This document shows, piece after piece, positions 1 through 10,600 of a stretch of DNA of 42,843 nucleotides (position 1 is the first letter of the stretch; the number at the start of each line of letters is the position of its first letter). The translations under genes and the position numbers were made by a program. The stretch is taken from the NCBI GenBank assembly GCA_946623775.1, contig CAMORJ010000004.1, positions 1 through 42,843 on the forward strand, given 5' to 3'. Below the pieces are notes generated by a model, which was not told the origin of the DNA, did no database searches, and saw nothing but the letters and a program-made list of their open reading frames with translations. Source of the stretch: an uncultured Bacillota bacterium. GTDB lineage: Bacteria; Bacillota_I; Bacilli_A; RFN20; CAG-826.

Positions 1-1134
1 CGTTGGGGGCGTGTCTTGTTTTTTGCCTGCAGAATTGAGTTTTGCGAACCTTGCTTTTTCAAGCGCATAGCAATATTTCAACTGGCCAAAATAGAGACCG
101 CGCATATTGAGATAACGCTGTTTCTCCTCCTCGGAAACGGTCGCCATATAAAGGGAGGCGAATATCTTCTCGATTCGGAAGAAGGACTCATAGAGATTGA
201 GCAACGTTATGGAGAAGAAATAGTTCTTCCTTGAATAAATCAGAAGCGGGGAGCTGTGAGCGATTTCAGAAGACATCTCATAGACCTTTGAATAATCGCT
301 TAAACCCGCAACACGCTCAACGCCATCGCGGAAATTGAATTTGAATCCTTCCATCTGCATGACATCCGGCACGCCAAGGAGCCAGCCATACTCGATATAG
401 CGCTTCATGTCTTTGCTCTTTAAGCCTATGGCTTTCATTCCGTCTTTGATCTCGACGAAAACCGCATCGGTCTCCTCTTTGCTTGGGATGCCGCCGCGGA
501 AAGCGATGCCATAACGGATATGCTTAAGATAACGCTCAATAACGGGCTGCCCATATTTAACCACGACATGAAGAATGCACTCGTTTTCATGAAGGGTTCT
601 CCAAGTGGAGAATGCCTCCGTCTCAAATCCGCTTTCCAAAAGAGTGGAAACGCATTTGGATATCTGGAAAGCCTTGTTAAGCATATCAACGATCAAGGTC
701 GTCTTCGGATCGCCCTTCCTGTAGCGGGAAAGCATGCCCAAAATAAAATTCAGATATAGGTCAATCGTAGACATCGATGGATTGAATTTCGATGTCAACG
801 TCCCCATTCGGAATGCAAAATGCTCATTGGTGAAATATTTGTCAACGGAAATGGAAGCCAGGAACGACATATAATTCTCGTCGTTGGCAAGCTCTTCCAT
901 CTTCTTATCAGGGTGCGAACTTAGATATGCCGAATGCTCGGAGACAAGATACATCGTCAAATTGAGGGGGTTGATGCTCATGGATGCAAGTGCGGGATTC
1001 TCACCCCTCATGTCGCTTACGCCCTCAATCGAAAAACGAAAAGCGCGGTACAGGAATTCGTAGTCGAGCGCCTGCGGAACTTTTAGCTCGTTCAGGAACG
1101 CAAAGTATCTTTGTTTTTCGTCTTGCTCTGGCAT
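1..1134 (-). CDS. DUF5677-like protein, 3' end cut by window edge
   Basis: The frame is open from the ATG at 1134 through the left edge of the window, giving 378 codons with no stop, so the C-terminus is missing. The product is a soluble, mostly helical protein. It resembles DUF5677-type proteins by its long helical body and an AHSSPLL segment near residues 292-298; that family has no settled function. There is no signal peptide or membrane segment. The start is chosen because TATAAT lies exactly six bases upstream (1141-1146) with no Shine-Dalgarno, which suggests a leaderless message. It is the first gene after the glpK terminator on the same strand, so it is probably its own transcription unit. 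The gene is clearly real; the family assignment is tentative and from memory. Confidence 0.75.
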   Translation of the reverse strand, partial: MPEQDEKQRYFAFLNELKVPQALDYEFLYRAFRFSIEGVSDMRGENPALASMSINPLNLTMYLVSEHSAYLSSHPDKKMEELANDENYMSFLASISVDKYFTNEHFAFRMGTLTSKFNPSMSTIDLYLNFILGMLSRYRKGDPKTTLIVDMLNKAFQISKCVSTLLESGFETEAFSTWRTLHENECILHVVVKYGQPVIERYLKHIRYGIAFRGGIPSKEETDAVFVEIKDGMKAIGLKSKDMKRYIEYGWLLGVPDVMQMEGFKFNFRDGVERVAGLSDYSKVYEMSSEIAHSSPLLIYSRKNYFFSITLLNLYESFFRIEKIFASLYMATVSEEEKQRYLNMRGLYFGQLKYCYALEKARFAKLNSAGKKQDTPPT

Positions 1135-1140
1135 GTCCCC

Positions 1141-1146
1141 ATTATA
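1141..1146 (-). promoter_or_regulatory. -10 box of the DUF5677-like gene
   Basis: A perfect TATAAT is followed by GGGGAC and then the ATG. No convincing -35 element is visible at 16-18 bp. The predicted transcript starts at or next to the A of ATG. Confidence 0.55.
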
Positions 1147-1149
1147 CAA

Positions 1150-1188
1150 GGAAAAAACCGTCACGTGTGTATGACATGTGCGCGGTTT
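1150..1188 (-). terminator. Intrinsic terminator after glpK
   Basis: On the minus strand an AAACCG/CGGTTT outer stem encloses a second 7-bp stem (one G-U pair) around a five-base loop. The structure ends in a run of six T. It sits 12 bases past the glpK stop. Confidence 0.65.
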
Positions 1189-1200
1189 CTTATTGATTAA

Positions 1201-2688
1201 TTATTTCTTGCGGGGTTTGAATGACCTGGTTGCTTTAACCGCTTCCAGCCACCCATCATATAGTTCCACCACTTCTTCGTGCTCTAGGCCAGGGACATAC
1301 GTCTTGCTTGTGACGTGATTGGCGATAATCGCTTCTTTGTTTTTCCAGAAGCCACAGCCAAGGCCAGCAAAATACCCGGCGCCCAACGCAGTCGTCTCAA
1401 GGCAGTGAGGCAAATGGACTTCGCACTCCAGGATATCGGCCTGGAACTGCATCAAAAGTCCATTGGAGCTAGCGCCACCGTCGACGCGAAGCGCCGTAAG
1501 CGTAAGGTTGGCTTCGCGCTTCATCGTCTCGATGACGTCTTTGGATTGGTATGCTACGGAATATAGCCCAGCCCTGGTGATGTTGTGGCGATCGGCGCCG
1601 CGGGTAAGGCCAAAGATCGCTCCGCGGGCATCATCATCCCACCAAGGCGTTCCCAAACCTACGAACGCCGGAACGAAGTACACTCCTGCCGTATCCGGAC
1701 GCTTTCTTGCGTACATTTCGGAATCGCAGCTATCCTCAAACCAACGGGTTTCATCTCGCAGCCATTGGACAATCGCCCCGCCGATGAAGACCGAGCCTTC
1801 CAATGCATAAGTCGTGACGCCATTCTCGCGCCATGCAACGGTTGTCAGCAATCCTTGCTTGGAGATAATCGGGGTTGTGCCGATGTTCATCAGCATGAAG
1901 CAACCGGTGCCATACGTGTTTTTGGAATCGCCTTTTTCAAAGCAGCATTGGCCGAACAAAGCGGCCTGCTGGTCGCCGGCGACGCCAGTGATGTGAACCT
2001 TTCCAGCGAAGTAGCTCGCCTCGCCATAATCGCTGGCATTATCGCGCACTTCGGGGAGCATCCTCATCGGGATATTCCATAGGCCGCAAAGCTCTTTGTC
2101 CCACTTCATTTTGAAGATATCGAACAGCATCGTTCTGCTTGCGTTGGTTACATCGGTCAAATGGGATTTGCCTTTGGTCATCTTGTAGATGAGCCAGGAA
2201 TCGATGGTGCCGAATAGCAATTCGCCCTTTTCCGCCCTCTCTTGGCCGTTTTCGATGTGGTCGAGGATATAGCGGATTTTGGAAGCGGAGAAATACGGGT
2301 TCATCCTAAGGCCGGTCTTGGATTGGATGAACTCCATTTTGTCCATCCTCTCTTCGCAAAGGCCTTGGGTCTGCTTCGATTGCCAAACGATGGCGTTATA
2401 GACGGCTTTGCCAGTCGACTTCTCCCAGACCACCGTGGTCTCGCGCTGGTTCGTGATGCCGATTGCGGCGACATCGTTCATCGAGCAAGATCCGACGACC
2501 ATCAATTCATTGATGACGTCGATGACGCTGATCCAGATTTTGTCGGCATTCGCCTCGACCCAGCCAGGCTCTGGATAGATCAGATCCAAAGGGCGCTGCG
2601 CCTTGAAAACCTCTTCCCCTTTTTTATTAAACAAAATGGCACGGGTGGAAGTCGTGCCTTGGTCAATGGCCAAGATATATTCTTTCAT
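1201..2688 (-). CDS. glpK: Glycerol kinase
   Basis: A FGGY-family kinase of 495 aa, full length for GlpK, that phosphorylates glycerol to sn-glycerol 3-phosphate in the cytoplasm. Visible motifs are the N-terminal phosphate loop DQGTTSTR (residues 9-16), NQRETTVVWE, the catalytic-Asp segment GVAGDQQAALFGQ (Asp near 239), YGTGCFML and the second-domain motif RVDGGASSNG. The longer frame starting at 2751 is rejected because a promoter-like TATAAT lies seven bases before the ATG at 2688. In Gram-positive GlpK a loop His just before GVAGDQQ is phosphorylated by HPr; here that loop reads ASYFAG (224-229) with no His, so that activation is probably absent. No glpF or glpO lies beside it. Confidence 0.96.
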   Translation of the reverse strand: MKEYILAIDQGTTSTRAILFNKKGEEVFKAQRPLDLIYPEPGWVEANADKIWISVIDVINELMVVGSCSMNDVAAIGITNQRETTVVWEKSTGKAVYNAIVWQSKQTQGLCEERMDKMEFIQSKTGLRMNPYFSASKIRYILDHIENGQERAEKGELLFGTIDSWLIYKMTKGKSHLTDVTNASRTMLFDIFKMKWDKELCGLWNIPMRMLPEVRDNASDYGEASYFAGKVHITGVAGDQQAALFGQCCFEKGDSKNTYGTGCFMLMNIGTTPIISKQGLLTTVAWRENGVTTYALEGSVFIGGAIVQWLRDETRWFEDSCDSEMYARKRPDTAGVYFVPAFVGLGTPWWDDDARGAIFGLTRGADRHNITRAGLYSVAYQSKDVIETMKREANLTLTALRVDGGASSNGLLMQFQADILECEVHLPHCLETTALGAGYFAGLGCGFWKNKEAIIANHVTSKTYVPGLEHEEVVELYDGWLEAVKATRSFKPRKK

Positions 2689-2695
2689 GGTACTT

Positions 2696-2724
2696 ATTAT
2701 ATATTTTTTAATTGACTTATCGAA
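2696..2724 (-). promoter_or_regulatory. glpK promoter
   Basis: A perfect -10 TATAAT (2696-2701) lies 17 bp from a weak -35 TTCGAT (2719-2724) in an A/T-rich stretch. The -10 ends seven bases before the ATG and there is no Shine-Dalgarno, so the mRNA is predicted to be leaderless or to carry about one leader base. Confidence 0.6.
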
Positions 2725-2750
2725 TAGAAAAAATGATTTTCGGCTTTGCA

Positions 2751-2779
2751 AAAGAAAACTCGGACGAATCCGAGTTTTT
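2751..2779 (-). terminator. Intrinsic terminator after pepP
   Basis: A 10-bp stem, AAAACTCGGA with TCCGAGTTTT, has a TTCG tetraloop on the minus strand and is followed by TTCTTTT. It separates the giant-yigZ-pepP operon from glpK. Confidence 0.85.
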
Positions 2780-2785
2780 CGTTCA

Positions 2786-4051
2786 TTATCTATTACGGTA
2801 GAAGGCTTCGATTTCCTCGACTTCCTTGATGATGCCGGAAGTAAGGACCTCGCAACCGTCTTCGGTGATCAGCAAATCGTCTTCGATGCGGATGCCGATT
2901 CCCTTTTCCTTGATGTATAGGCCAGGCTCATTGGAGATGATATTCCCCGGCTCAAGGGGGATTGCCCTGTCGCCTGGGTCATGCGTATCCAAACCGATGA
3001 AGTGGGACACGCCATGGAAGAAATAATTCCGGATGTCCTCCTTCTTCTCGATCAAGCCGCGTGCAAGGCATTCGCTTGCAAGGTATTCGTTGGTGAGGCT
3101 ATTGAGCTCGGCGATGGTGACGCCAGGCTTTGCGAAAGCCGCGACGGCTTTGTTGCAGCCAAGAACGATTTGATAGAGTTCTTTCTGCTCATCCGTGAAT
3201 TTGCCATCGGCTGGGAAGGTACGCGAAACATCGGCGTTGTAATAATTGTGGCGGGCGCCCAAATCGATGAGCACCAAGTCGCCCTGCTTCACTTGGCCAA
3301 GCGGCTTTGGATAATGAAGCGTGGTCGCATGGACCCCGGCGGCAACGATGGTGTTGAACGCCAAACCCTGATAGCCGGATTCGTCGTTGATGGTATGGAG
3401 GAACGTGTTGGCGAGCTCATATTCTTTCACGCCAGCGCGGAGCTGCGCCATCACGGCCATGATTCCGATGCGGGTATGCTCGACGGCGAGGCGATATTCA
3501 TCCACTTCCGCGCGGGATTTGATCATTCTTTGACGTATGATCAGCGGATAAGCGTTGAGGACGGTCAATCCAGGATAGGCCTGCATCAATGTGGCGCGGT
3601 AATCCTCGGTGGTATTGTCTTCGCCGATCTTGAGTTCTTTTTCGAGGTCGAGATAAACGGTTTTGAAAGCGCCGAAATCGCCGAAAGACCCGGAAAGCGC
3701 ACTGTCGACGCGCGCTTCGAAAGCGGTCATGAATAAGACATTGCGGCAGCCTGAAATCTCCCTTGCCTCATCGATGGTAAGGCGTTTGCCATACCATTTC
3801 TCTTTGACGGGATCGAAAGGCGGGATAAGCAAATACTCGCGGTGCTCGCCTTCGCTGTTGAGCAGCAAAAGCGCGCAGCCTTCTTCATCGATTCCGGTTA
3901 GGTAATAGAAATTGCGGTTCACTTCAAATGGATAATTCTCATCGGCGGTGCTTTTCTTGGCCACGCCAGAAAAGAGAATGGCGATGGAGCCGTCTTCCAT
4001 ATTCGAGAACAACTTGGCCCTGCGGGCGGATAATTCGCTGACGTTAATCAT
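2786..4051 (-). CDS. pepP: Xaa-Pro aminopeptidase (M24B, PepP-like)
   Basis: A 421-aa metallopeptidase that removes the N-terminal residue before proline; cytoplasmic, with no signal peptide. Residues 1-130 form an AMP_N-type domain (RNFYYLTGI at 46-54). The C-terminal pita-bread domain carries all five metal ligands: D263 (LIDLGA), D274 (NADVSRTFP), H350 (GVSHFIGLDTHD), E375 (SNEPGLYI) and E390 (GIRIEDD). The ATG overlaps the stop of the upstream YigZ gene (ATGA), so translation is coupled. It is the last gene of the operon headed by the giant protein and is followed by a strong terminator. A prolidase specificity cannot be excluded from motifs alone. Confidence 0.93.
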   Translation of the reverse strand: MINVSELSARRAKLFSNMEDGSIAILFSGVAKKSTADENYPFEVNRNFYYLTGIDEEGCALLLLNSEGEHREYLLIPPFDPVKEKWYGKRLTIDEAREISGCRNVLFMTAFEARVDSALSGSFGDFGAFKTVYLDLEKELKIGEDNTTEDYRATLMQAYPGLTVLNAYPLIIRQRMIKSRAEVDEYRLAVEHTRIGIMAVMAQLRAGVKEYELANTFLHTINDESGYQGLAFNTIVAAGVHATTLHYPKPLGQVKQGDLVLIDLGARHNYYNADVSRTFPADGKFTDEQKELYQIVLGCNKAVAAFAKPGVTIAELNSLTNEYLASECLARGLIEKKEDIRNYFFHGVSHFIGLDTHDPGDRAIPLEPGNIISNEPGLYIKEKGIGIRIEDDLLITEDGCEVLTSGIIKEVEEIEAFYRNR

Positions 4052-4647
4052 GCTTCTTCTCCAATGATGCGGATAACTTTCGTGCTGGGTGGGATATCTA
4101 TGATACCCACTTCCTGAAGCACGGTATCGATTTTACCATTGCCGAGTAAAGATAGCTTAACGGAGATTGAAAAATCTTCATTTTCGACAAGGAATCCCCT
4201 CTTTTTGCAAATGCGGTTCAATTTCTCATAGGTCGGGTAGTCGACTTCGAGGCGATATTCATCAAGTTCTTTGGCGATGCCCCACTTCATCTGGCTTAGG
4301 GCTCCTTCGCCTGCGGAGACAAACGCTCTCCGCAGCCTGGGAATGCCGAGTTTCGTCCCGCCGAAGAAGCGGACCACGATTAAGTAGGTTTGGTCGGCTT
4401 CGCAGTTGTCCAGCAATCCCAAAAGAGCCTTTCCACCGGTTCCGCTTGGCTCGCCGTCATCCGAGGATTTGGTGTATTCGCCGACGCGGAAAGCATAGGG
4501 GATATGAGCGGCTTTCAGGTTGCTTTTGCGGATTTTTTGATAGATTTCCTCAAATTCGGAAGCGTCTTCGATCCGTCCGCAATACGCCTGAAAAGATGAG
4601 GATAGATCCTTGAATAGGAAGTCGGAGTCAGACAATGGGATACGCAT
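4048..4647 (-). CDS. yigZ: YigZ/IMPACT (UPF0029) family protein
   Basis: A 199-aa cytoplasmic protein, normal length for the bacterial IMPACT family. The signature SSDDGEPSGTGGKALLG lies at residues 61-77 and VVRFFGGTKLG at 91-101; residues from about 130 form the small C-terminal ferredoxin-like domain. The usual GGL that follows KLG is replaced by IPRL, a mild departure. Family members bind nucleic acid or ribosomes and their exact role in bacteria is unsettled. The ATG shares one base with the TGA of the giant gene upstream, and the gene's own stop overlaps pepP, so all three are co-translated. Confidence 0.92.
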   Translation of the reverse strand: MRIPLSDSDFLFKDLSSSFQAYCGRIEDASEFEEIYQKIRKSNLKAAHIPYAFRVGEYTKSSDDGEPSGTGGKALLGLLDNCEADQTYLIVVRFFGGTKLGIPRLRRAFVSAGEGALSQMKWGIAKELDEYRLEVDYPTYEKLNRICKKRGFLVENEDFSISVKLSLLGNGKIDTVLQEVGIIDIPPSTKVIRIIGEEA

Positions 4648-7600
4648 CAGAATACAGACGCAACGGCGTGGTAGAATCCGCCAAGCGCGGCGATGTCGGC
4701 TGGCGTTGCGGTGACTTCCGCCGTATAGGCATCGACGGTCATCGGAGCATTGATGTAGCCATGGGCGGCCGAAAGATTCGGAGATGGGAGGTCGGTGATA
4801 TTGGTGCCGTCGACTTTGAAGTAGGAGTTCATAAGGAAGTCATACATCGTTCCAAGGTAGAAGAGGTCGGCAGCGCTCTCCAAAGAGGCATCATCTAGGC
4901 TTGGCAAGATGGTGTTCTTGGTTTCATCGGGAATTTCGGTTGAGAGCACGATTTTGTTGATGAGGTCATGGAAAACCCTGAGTTCGCTGGCCATCGTCGC
5001 AGGCAATGCGGTCGCGCCATCGTCGCGCAGCAACGCATAGTTCGAATCATAAGTGCTCGGGATATCGGCGGAGCGCAACAGATTGATGCGCGTTCCGGAT
5101 TCGCCGGTGATGGCTGAGCCCGCAATCGTTCCGTTGAAATGGTTCACCATTGCAAGCTGAGCATTGTAGAAGTTTTTGATCAATCCCGCGGTGATTTCGC
5201 CGCAAAGCGTCGGATTGCTCCTTCCAAGCAGCGAATTGCCAACCCCAGCAATCTTGTCCGATTGATCGGCGAGCAATAGGTTCAACGAGGCCTTATCGGA
5301 AACCGTGGAGATGGTTGGGGTGTACATGTTATAAACATGAAGCGCAGCGGCGTTGATGATGTTTTGGTCGAACCAATTCGCTTCATCATCGACGGAGAAG
5401 TCATTCGCCCACCAAATATTGCGCAGGCGAGTCAGCCTCTCGTATTTGTTCGCGGCGTTCTCGCCGATGTTATCGCCTAAACTGACGGCTTCGGTTGCCC
5501 AGAGTCCGAAGTCCGGCTTAATCGAGATGATCTTATAGAAGGCGAATTCGCTGGCGGTGACATCCGACTCAGCGGCGGTTGCCTTGTAATCATCGGTGAT
5601 GAAGGTGCGGTACATCGAAGCGCCGCGGAAGAACCCGAGGATTCCGTTAGTGGAATGGCCACCTTCGATGAAGGCGGACAAAACGTCGTCGCCCTTGCCC
5701 GAGAACGAGTAGTACTCATTGCCTACGTCGTCATAAAGCGATTCGAGCAAGTTGAATAGCACGGTTGAGTCATTCGTCGCGAAGGCCTCCTGGCTGAAAC
5801 GATAGGAAGCCAAATCATAGCCATAGCCGGTGAAGGTAACGGGAACATCCGAAACGACTTTGGTTTGATACGGGACGTCATCGAGGATGACTTCAATCGT
5901 CTTGTTGGCGGTGTCATTATTGATCGTCGCGTAGTCAATCGCTTCAGACGCAGAGAAGGTTCCGTCCTCATCCTTATCGGCGTAAATCGTCAAATTGGGG
6001 CTAGACGTGTATTGGATATTGATCTTCCTGACATAAGGAAGCGCATCGGAGGAACCGACATTGATAAGCTCGGTCTCATAAGAGGAAGCGTAAATGGACA
6101 AAGGAACATCGACCGTGGTGTAGCTATCGAGGCCGATACCGGTCCCAGTCGCGGCGAACAGCGACTTCAAGGAGTACGGCAAGGAGTCGCGCACCACTTC
6201 GCAGAGGTTGAGCGACCTCATCAGGCTGGTCATGGTTTCAGGCGAGAGCGAAGTCAGCGTATCGGCATCTAGGTTGGCCGTTCCTCCTGAGATAACGCCG
6301 GAAAGCTGCAAGACATTGATAAGGCCGACGTCGTCATGGACGCCATCGCAGGTCAGATGGTCGATCTCATCGGCCCAGCCATTGGGATTGGCCCTCCTGG
6401 CTTGGATATTGAGAAGGAGCTTCTCTTTATAGCCGTTTGCGCCGTGGGCTTTGAAAAGCGCTCTGTCGTAAGCTTCGGAATAGGCGCGTTCCGCCAACGC
6501 GGATTTGTCGTAGACCAGGTAGACGATTTGCTCAAACACGGTCAAATCGCTGAAGCTGAATTCGTCGCCCGACCACGAATGCGCTGCGCCGTTTCCGATA
6601 TAGGGATCCATTCGCCCGTCGTTATGGAAGACGATCGAGTTGGACAGATCCAAGAATAAATTGCGCATGCTGACGGCGTCGATGGAGCCGATATCGAAGC
6701 TGGAGCCGATTTTGCCTTTCATCTTGCGGATGGTGTAGAAAAGGCTGGCGACTTGATCGATTTCATCCAAATCGACGGTTGTGTTCCAATTAGGATCGGA
6801 TAAACCGCGGAAGCCGCCGAATTCGTCAACCCAGTAGCAGTAGAAATAGTTCGCGCGTTTCAAATCGATGCCTTCGATTTCAAACGCATCGGAACCCGCC
6901 ATCGAGTAAAGCGCATTGGGGACGCAATCCCGATAGATCTCGCAGGAGGCAAGCGCTCTCAGTGTCTGCGACAAGACGCCCGGAGATACGGAGGCGAAAT
7001 CAAGGGTGGAACCGCCCGAAATCAAATCGCTGACGGCTGGGGAGGTAAGGGTCTCCAAAACGGAGCGTATGGAGCCATTCTGGCCATTGATCAAAGCGGC
7101 TTGCGCCTCTAGTTGCGATGCCGGCGCGTTGTAGCGGGAAGCGAATTTCGTCTTGACCATGTACGCGACTTTGGTCTTGAACGAGTTGTACAAGCCCGCA
7201 TTGGCCTGGTCTTTGGGGGACTCGGCCAAATAGAGGTAGTTTTCCATCGCATCCACTGCGATGACGCGGAGCATGAGCTCTTGGAAATAAGTGAAATCCT
7301 CGTCGTAAGTCGCGTCATGCTGCGCGGTGCAATTGAAAATGCCGGACTTGCTCATTTCGACGAGGACGTCGGTCAGCGCGTCCGCGTCGATCGACCCAAT
7401 GTTCTCGGCATTGGTCGATGCAAGTCCGGACAAACTTGCGAAGACATCGACGAGCCTATCGAGCTCGGATTGCTGATATGGCAAATAATCCGTCCCGTTT
7501 GAGGTATAGAACGGGTCGGCATAAGTGAGGAAGTCGCCGTCCAAGGTTCCGATCATCGAGGCGGAAGAGGCGGAGAATACGCTATCCAGACGAACCGCGA

Positions 7601-10600
7601 CGGCGCGGTATAGGAGTTTGGAATCGTTGAGTTTGTTGAGGACCCCCGCAAGTTCGGTTCGCTTTGCGGCGTTGGTCGCGGCGTCGCGTCCAAAGTAATC
7701 GACGGGGCTATTCAGGCTGTCGAAGGAAACATTGCCCGAGCCGTCGACGAAGGAGGAGGCTTGGAGCTGGGTTATCAAATCGCAGATGACATCGATTTCG
7801 ACGTCCCATTCCGCGCTGCTCATATCGCGGATGACGCCTTCCAAGGTCGCATCCGAATGACCCGTGTCATCGAAATGGTGCTCTCCATTGATATCGGCGG
7901 TATTGATGACGTCGTCATAGATGTTGGCTTTGCGGACGAGCATTCCCATCATCTGGCCGAATACCGAAAGCTCATCGGGATCGACGCCGGGATTGAGTTC
8001 GCTGAGGATATGGCTCTCTTTGAAGGTGGACATCAATGGCCGCAGCAGGTATTCGACCGATAGGCCGGTCAGGTTCATCGTGGAGAAATCGAGCGTTCCT
8101 CCGCGGATGATGCCGTAGGTCGGGTCATATGCGACATCCAAAGCGGCCATGAGATTGGCGATTTCGTTCTTCCTTTCAGGAACGCTTGAGGTCTTTAGGT
8201 ATTCGACGTCCGCCACGCTGAAATCGATGGAGTCTTCGCCCGATCCGCTAGGCAGGTTTTTGATCGCCATATGCATTCCGTTATACAAAACGACTCTGCC
8301 AAGGGCGTGGGAGTCAGCCAAATCATTCAGGGTCGCCTCCAATTTCGGGAAGGATTCCGAATTGAAGTTCGTCAAAGCGTCAAGGCCTCCCATCTCCCCG
8401 ATGTCGCCGAGGACCTTGGACATGCGGTCGATTTCGGCGTCGTCATTCACCCAATCGCTCTTGTCCGGCAGATCGGTGACCATGTCTTGGTAGAGTTGGG
8501 TCGTTGCGGCTTTGCGGAGATCCAGCGTCGAAACATCGGGCGTGGAATCCGGGTCGTCGGCAAAGAATTTGAGGGTATCCCAGGAAGTGAGGTTCTGCAG
8601 CAATTTGTTGTACATGTATTCCGGGAAGTAATACGTGCCCTCATGCATGAAGATGCCCGATTTCGCAAGCGCCTTCAAAAGCGGGAACAATTGGGATGCA
8701 TCGTTGAACAAATCGAAGTGAGACAGGTCGATGCCGTTGACCGAGAGGTTGACGATGGCGTCCATCGCCTTGCCTTCGTTGGCCCACTGCTCTGCCGTCT
8801 GGATGTTCTTGAAGGTCACCTGCTCGCCAAGCCCGATGGAGGCGGCGTCGATGATCGGGCTCAAGAAGGAATCGAAAGCCGATCCGGTGATCTTGCGCAA
8901 AACGACGGAATTGCCGATGTCGGTGAAGGTCTTTTCGAAGTTGAGCTTCTGCAGCACCTTGATGGCATCTGCCATGGAGGATGAGCCAAGGCTGGAAAGG
9001 CTGTCGATGACTCCACTGGAAGTGATGTCCACCAAGGCATCGACGATGGCGTCGGTCTCGCCGCGGGAAAGGATTTCTCCGTTGGGGCCATAAGTCCTGG
9101 TCATTTTGGCAGGCAAATCCTCAGGCTTGATTTCCTCGAAGTCGTTGGAGAGTCCGCCAAGCATGGTGTTGATCATCTTGCAGAAATTCTCATTGTTGCC
9201 GGGATTGAGGATCTTGGAGTCGATGAGGTGATCCAATAAGCGGACCATTTCATCTTGATCCTGTTCCAAAACGTCCAAGATCGAGTCGATGCCGCTAGAC
9301 AGATCGGCGCCGGCCAAATCGTGGATGACGTTGGGGCAGTCGATGGCGATGCGGAGGATCTTGCCTAATTCATACCCCAGATTCTCGCAATGGAAGTCCA
9401 AGGTCTCCAAGCCGAACGAAGCCAGGTCGACGTTGTTGGTCAGCACGTTTTCCGCGATCGTTGGCAGAATGCCGGTGAGCAAGCAGGAATTATCGATTCG
9501 CTCCACGCCTTCGATGATGGCGGTAGCCAGATCGGGGCTGATTTCATATAGCTTTCCATCCGGATCAAAGTAAACGCCCTCGCCTGCAGCGGGATCGCGT
9601 AAAAACACTTTGCCGGCGGTGGTAGAAGCGATGTGGCTGACGACGCCGAGGACGGCATTGATTTCTCGCTTGAAGTTTTTGCGCATATTGCCGGTGGTCA
9701 AGGTTTCTTGCGCATCCGATAGGTCGAAATCGCCCATGTTCATCGTCCCATCCATCGTCGCTTCAAGGAATGGGACAAGCGAGGGCATCGCGTTATAGAT
9801 AAGGGCACTATCCAATAGGTTCATCGGGCCCTTGGAGATGCCGGTGGTCTCATCGATATTGATGGGCTCACCGGAAGCGTCGACTTGGCCGATTAAGCAG
9901 CTTGGCACTTCTGAGGCGTGATCAAGGAGGAAATCGATAAGCTTCTGGCGCAGGGCATCGCTGATGAAGCTGGCTCCGGGGTCGGTTTCGGAAGACTCTC
10001 CTTCCGCCATCGGGCTTTTTGCATTGCGGCGGCCCATCGAGGTCTTTTCGGGAAGGGCATCAAAGATTTCTTTGGTCTCTTCCGCGTCGAGATTGAAGAA
10101 AGAATAAAGGGTGTCATAGATGATGCTCAATTCGTTCATCCATTTCATGTCCGCGATTTTCTCATACACGGGTGCCCCGTTTTCATCCAAAGGCAAGAAA
10201 TCGAATAGCTCAAGCGTGGCGGGGTCATCGTCTTTGACGGCGCCTTCTTTGGTCGCGAATTGCGTAATCAAACCGGCGATCAAATGGTTGAAGACATCGG
10301 AGTCGATCGCGTTGATGCCATCATGGAAGGCGCGATAGGTTTGTTCGGCATCCGGGCCGCTGAACATATTGTAGATCTGGCGGAAGTCGAAAGACGGGGT
10401 TTTCGAGACTTCATCGATGACGCAGTCGAATACGTTGGCGTCGACCAAGCTCCTGTACAAAGTGGCGATATGCCCAAGCTCGCCAGTCCAATCGACGGTG
10501 GTAGAAGCAAGCCACTCGACCGTCGAGTCTCCTAGCGTATCCTGAACCGCTTCGATGTTCGTGGCGAAAGTGACTGCAACGGGGATGGCGACCTTCATCA

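Noticed and set aside
2689..2751. Longer N-terminus for glycerol kinase
   Set aside because: The extra 21 residues contain the promoter sequence and lie ahead of the conserved GlpK start.
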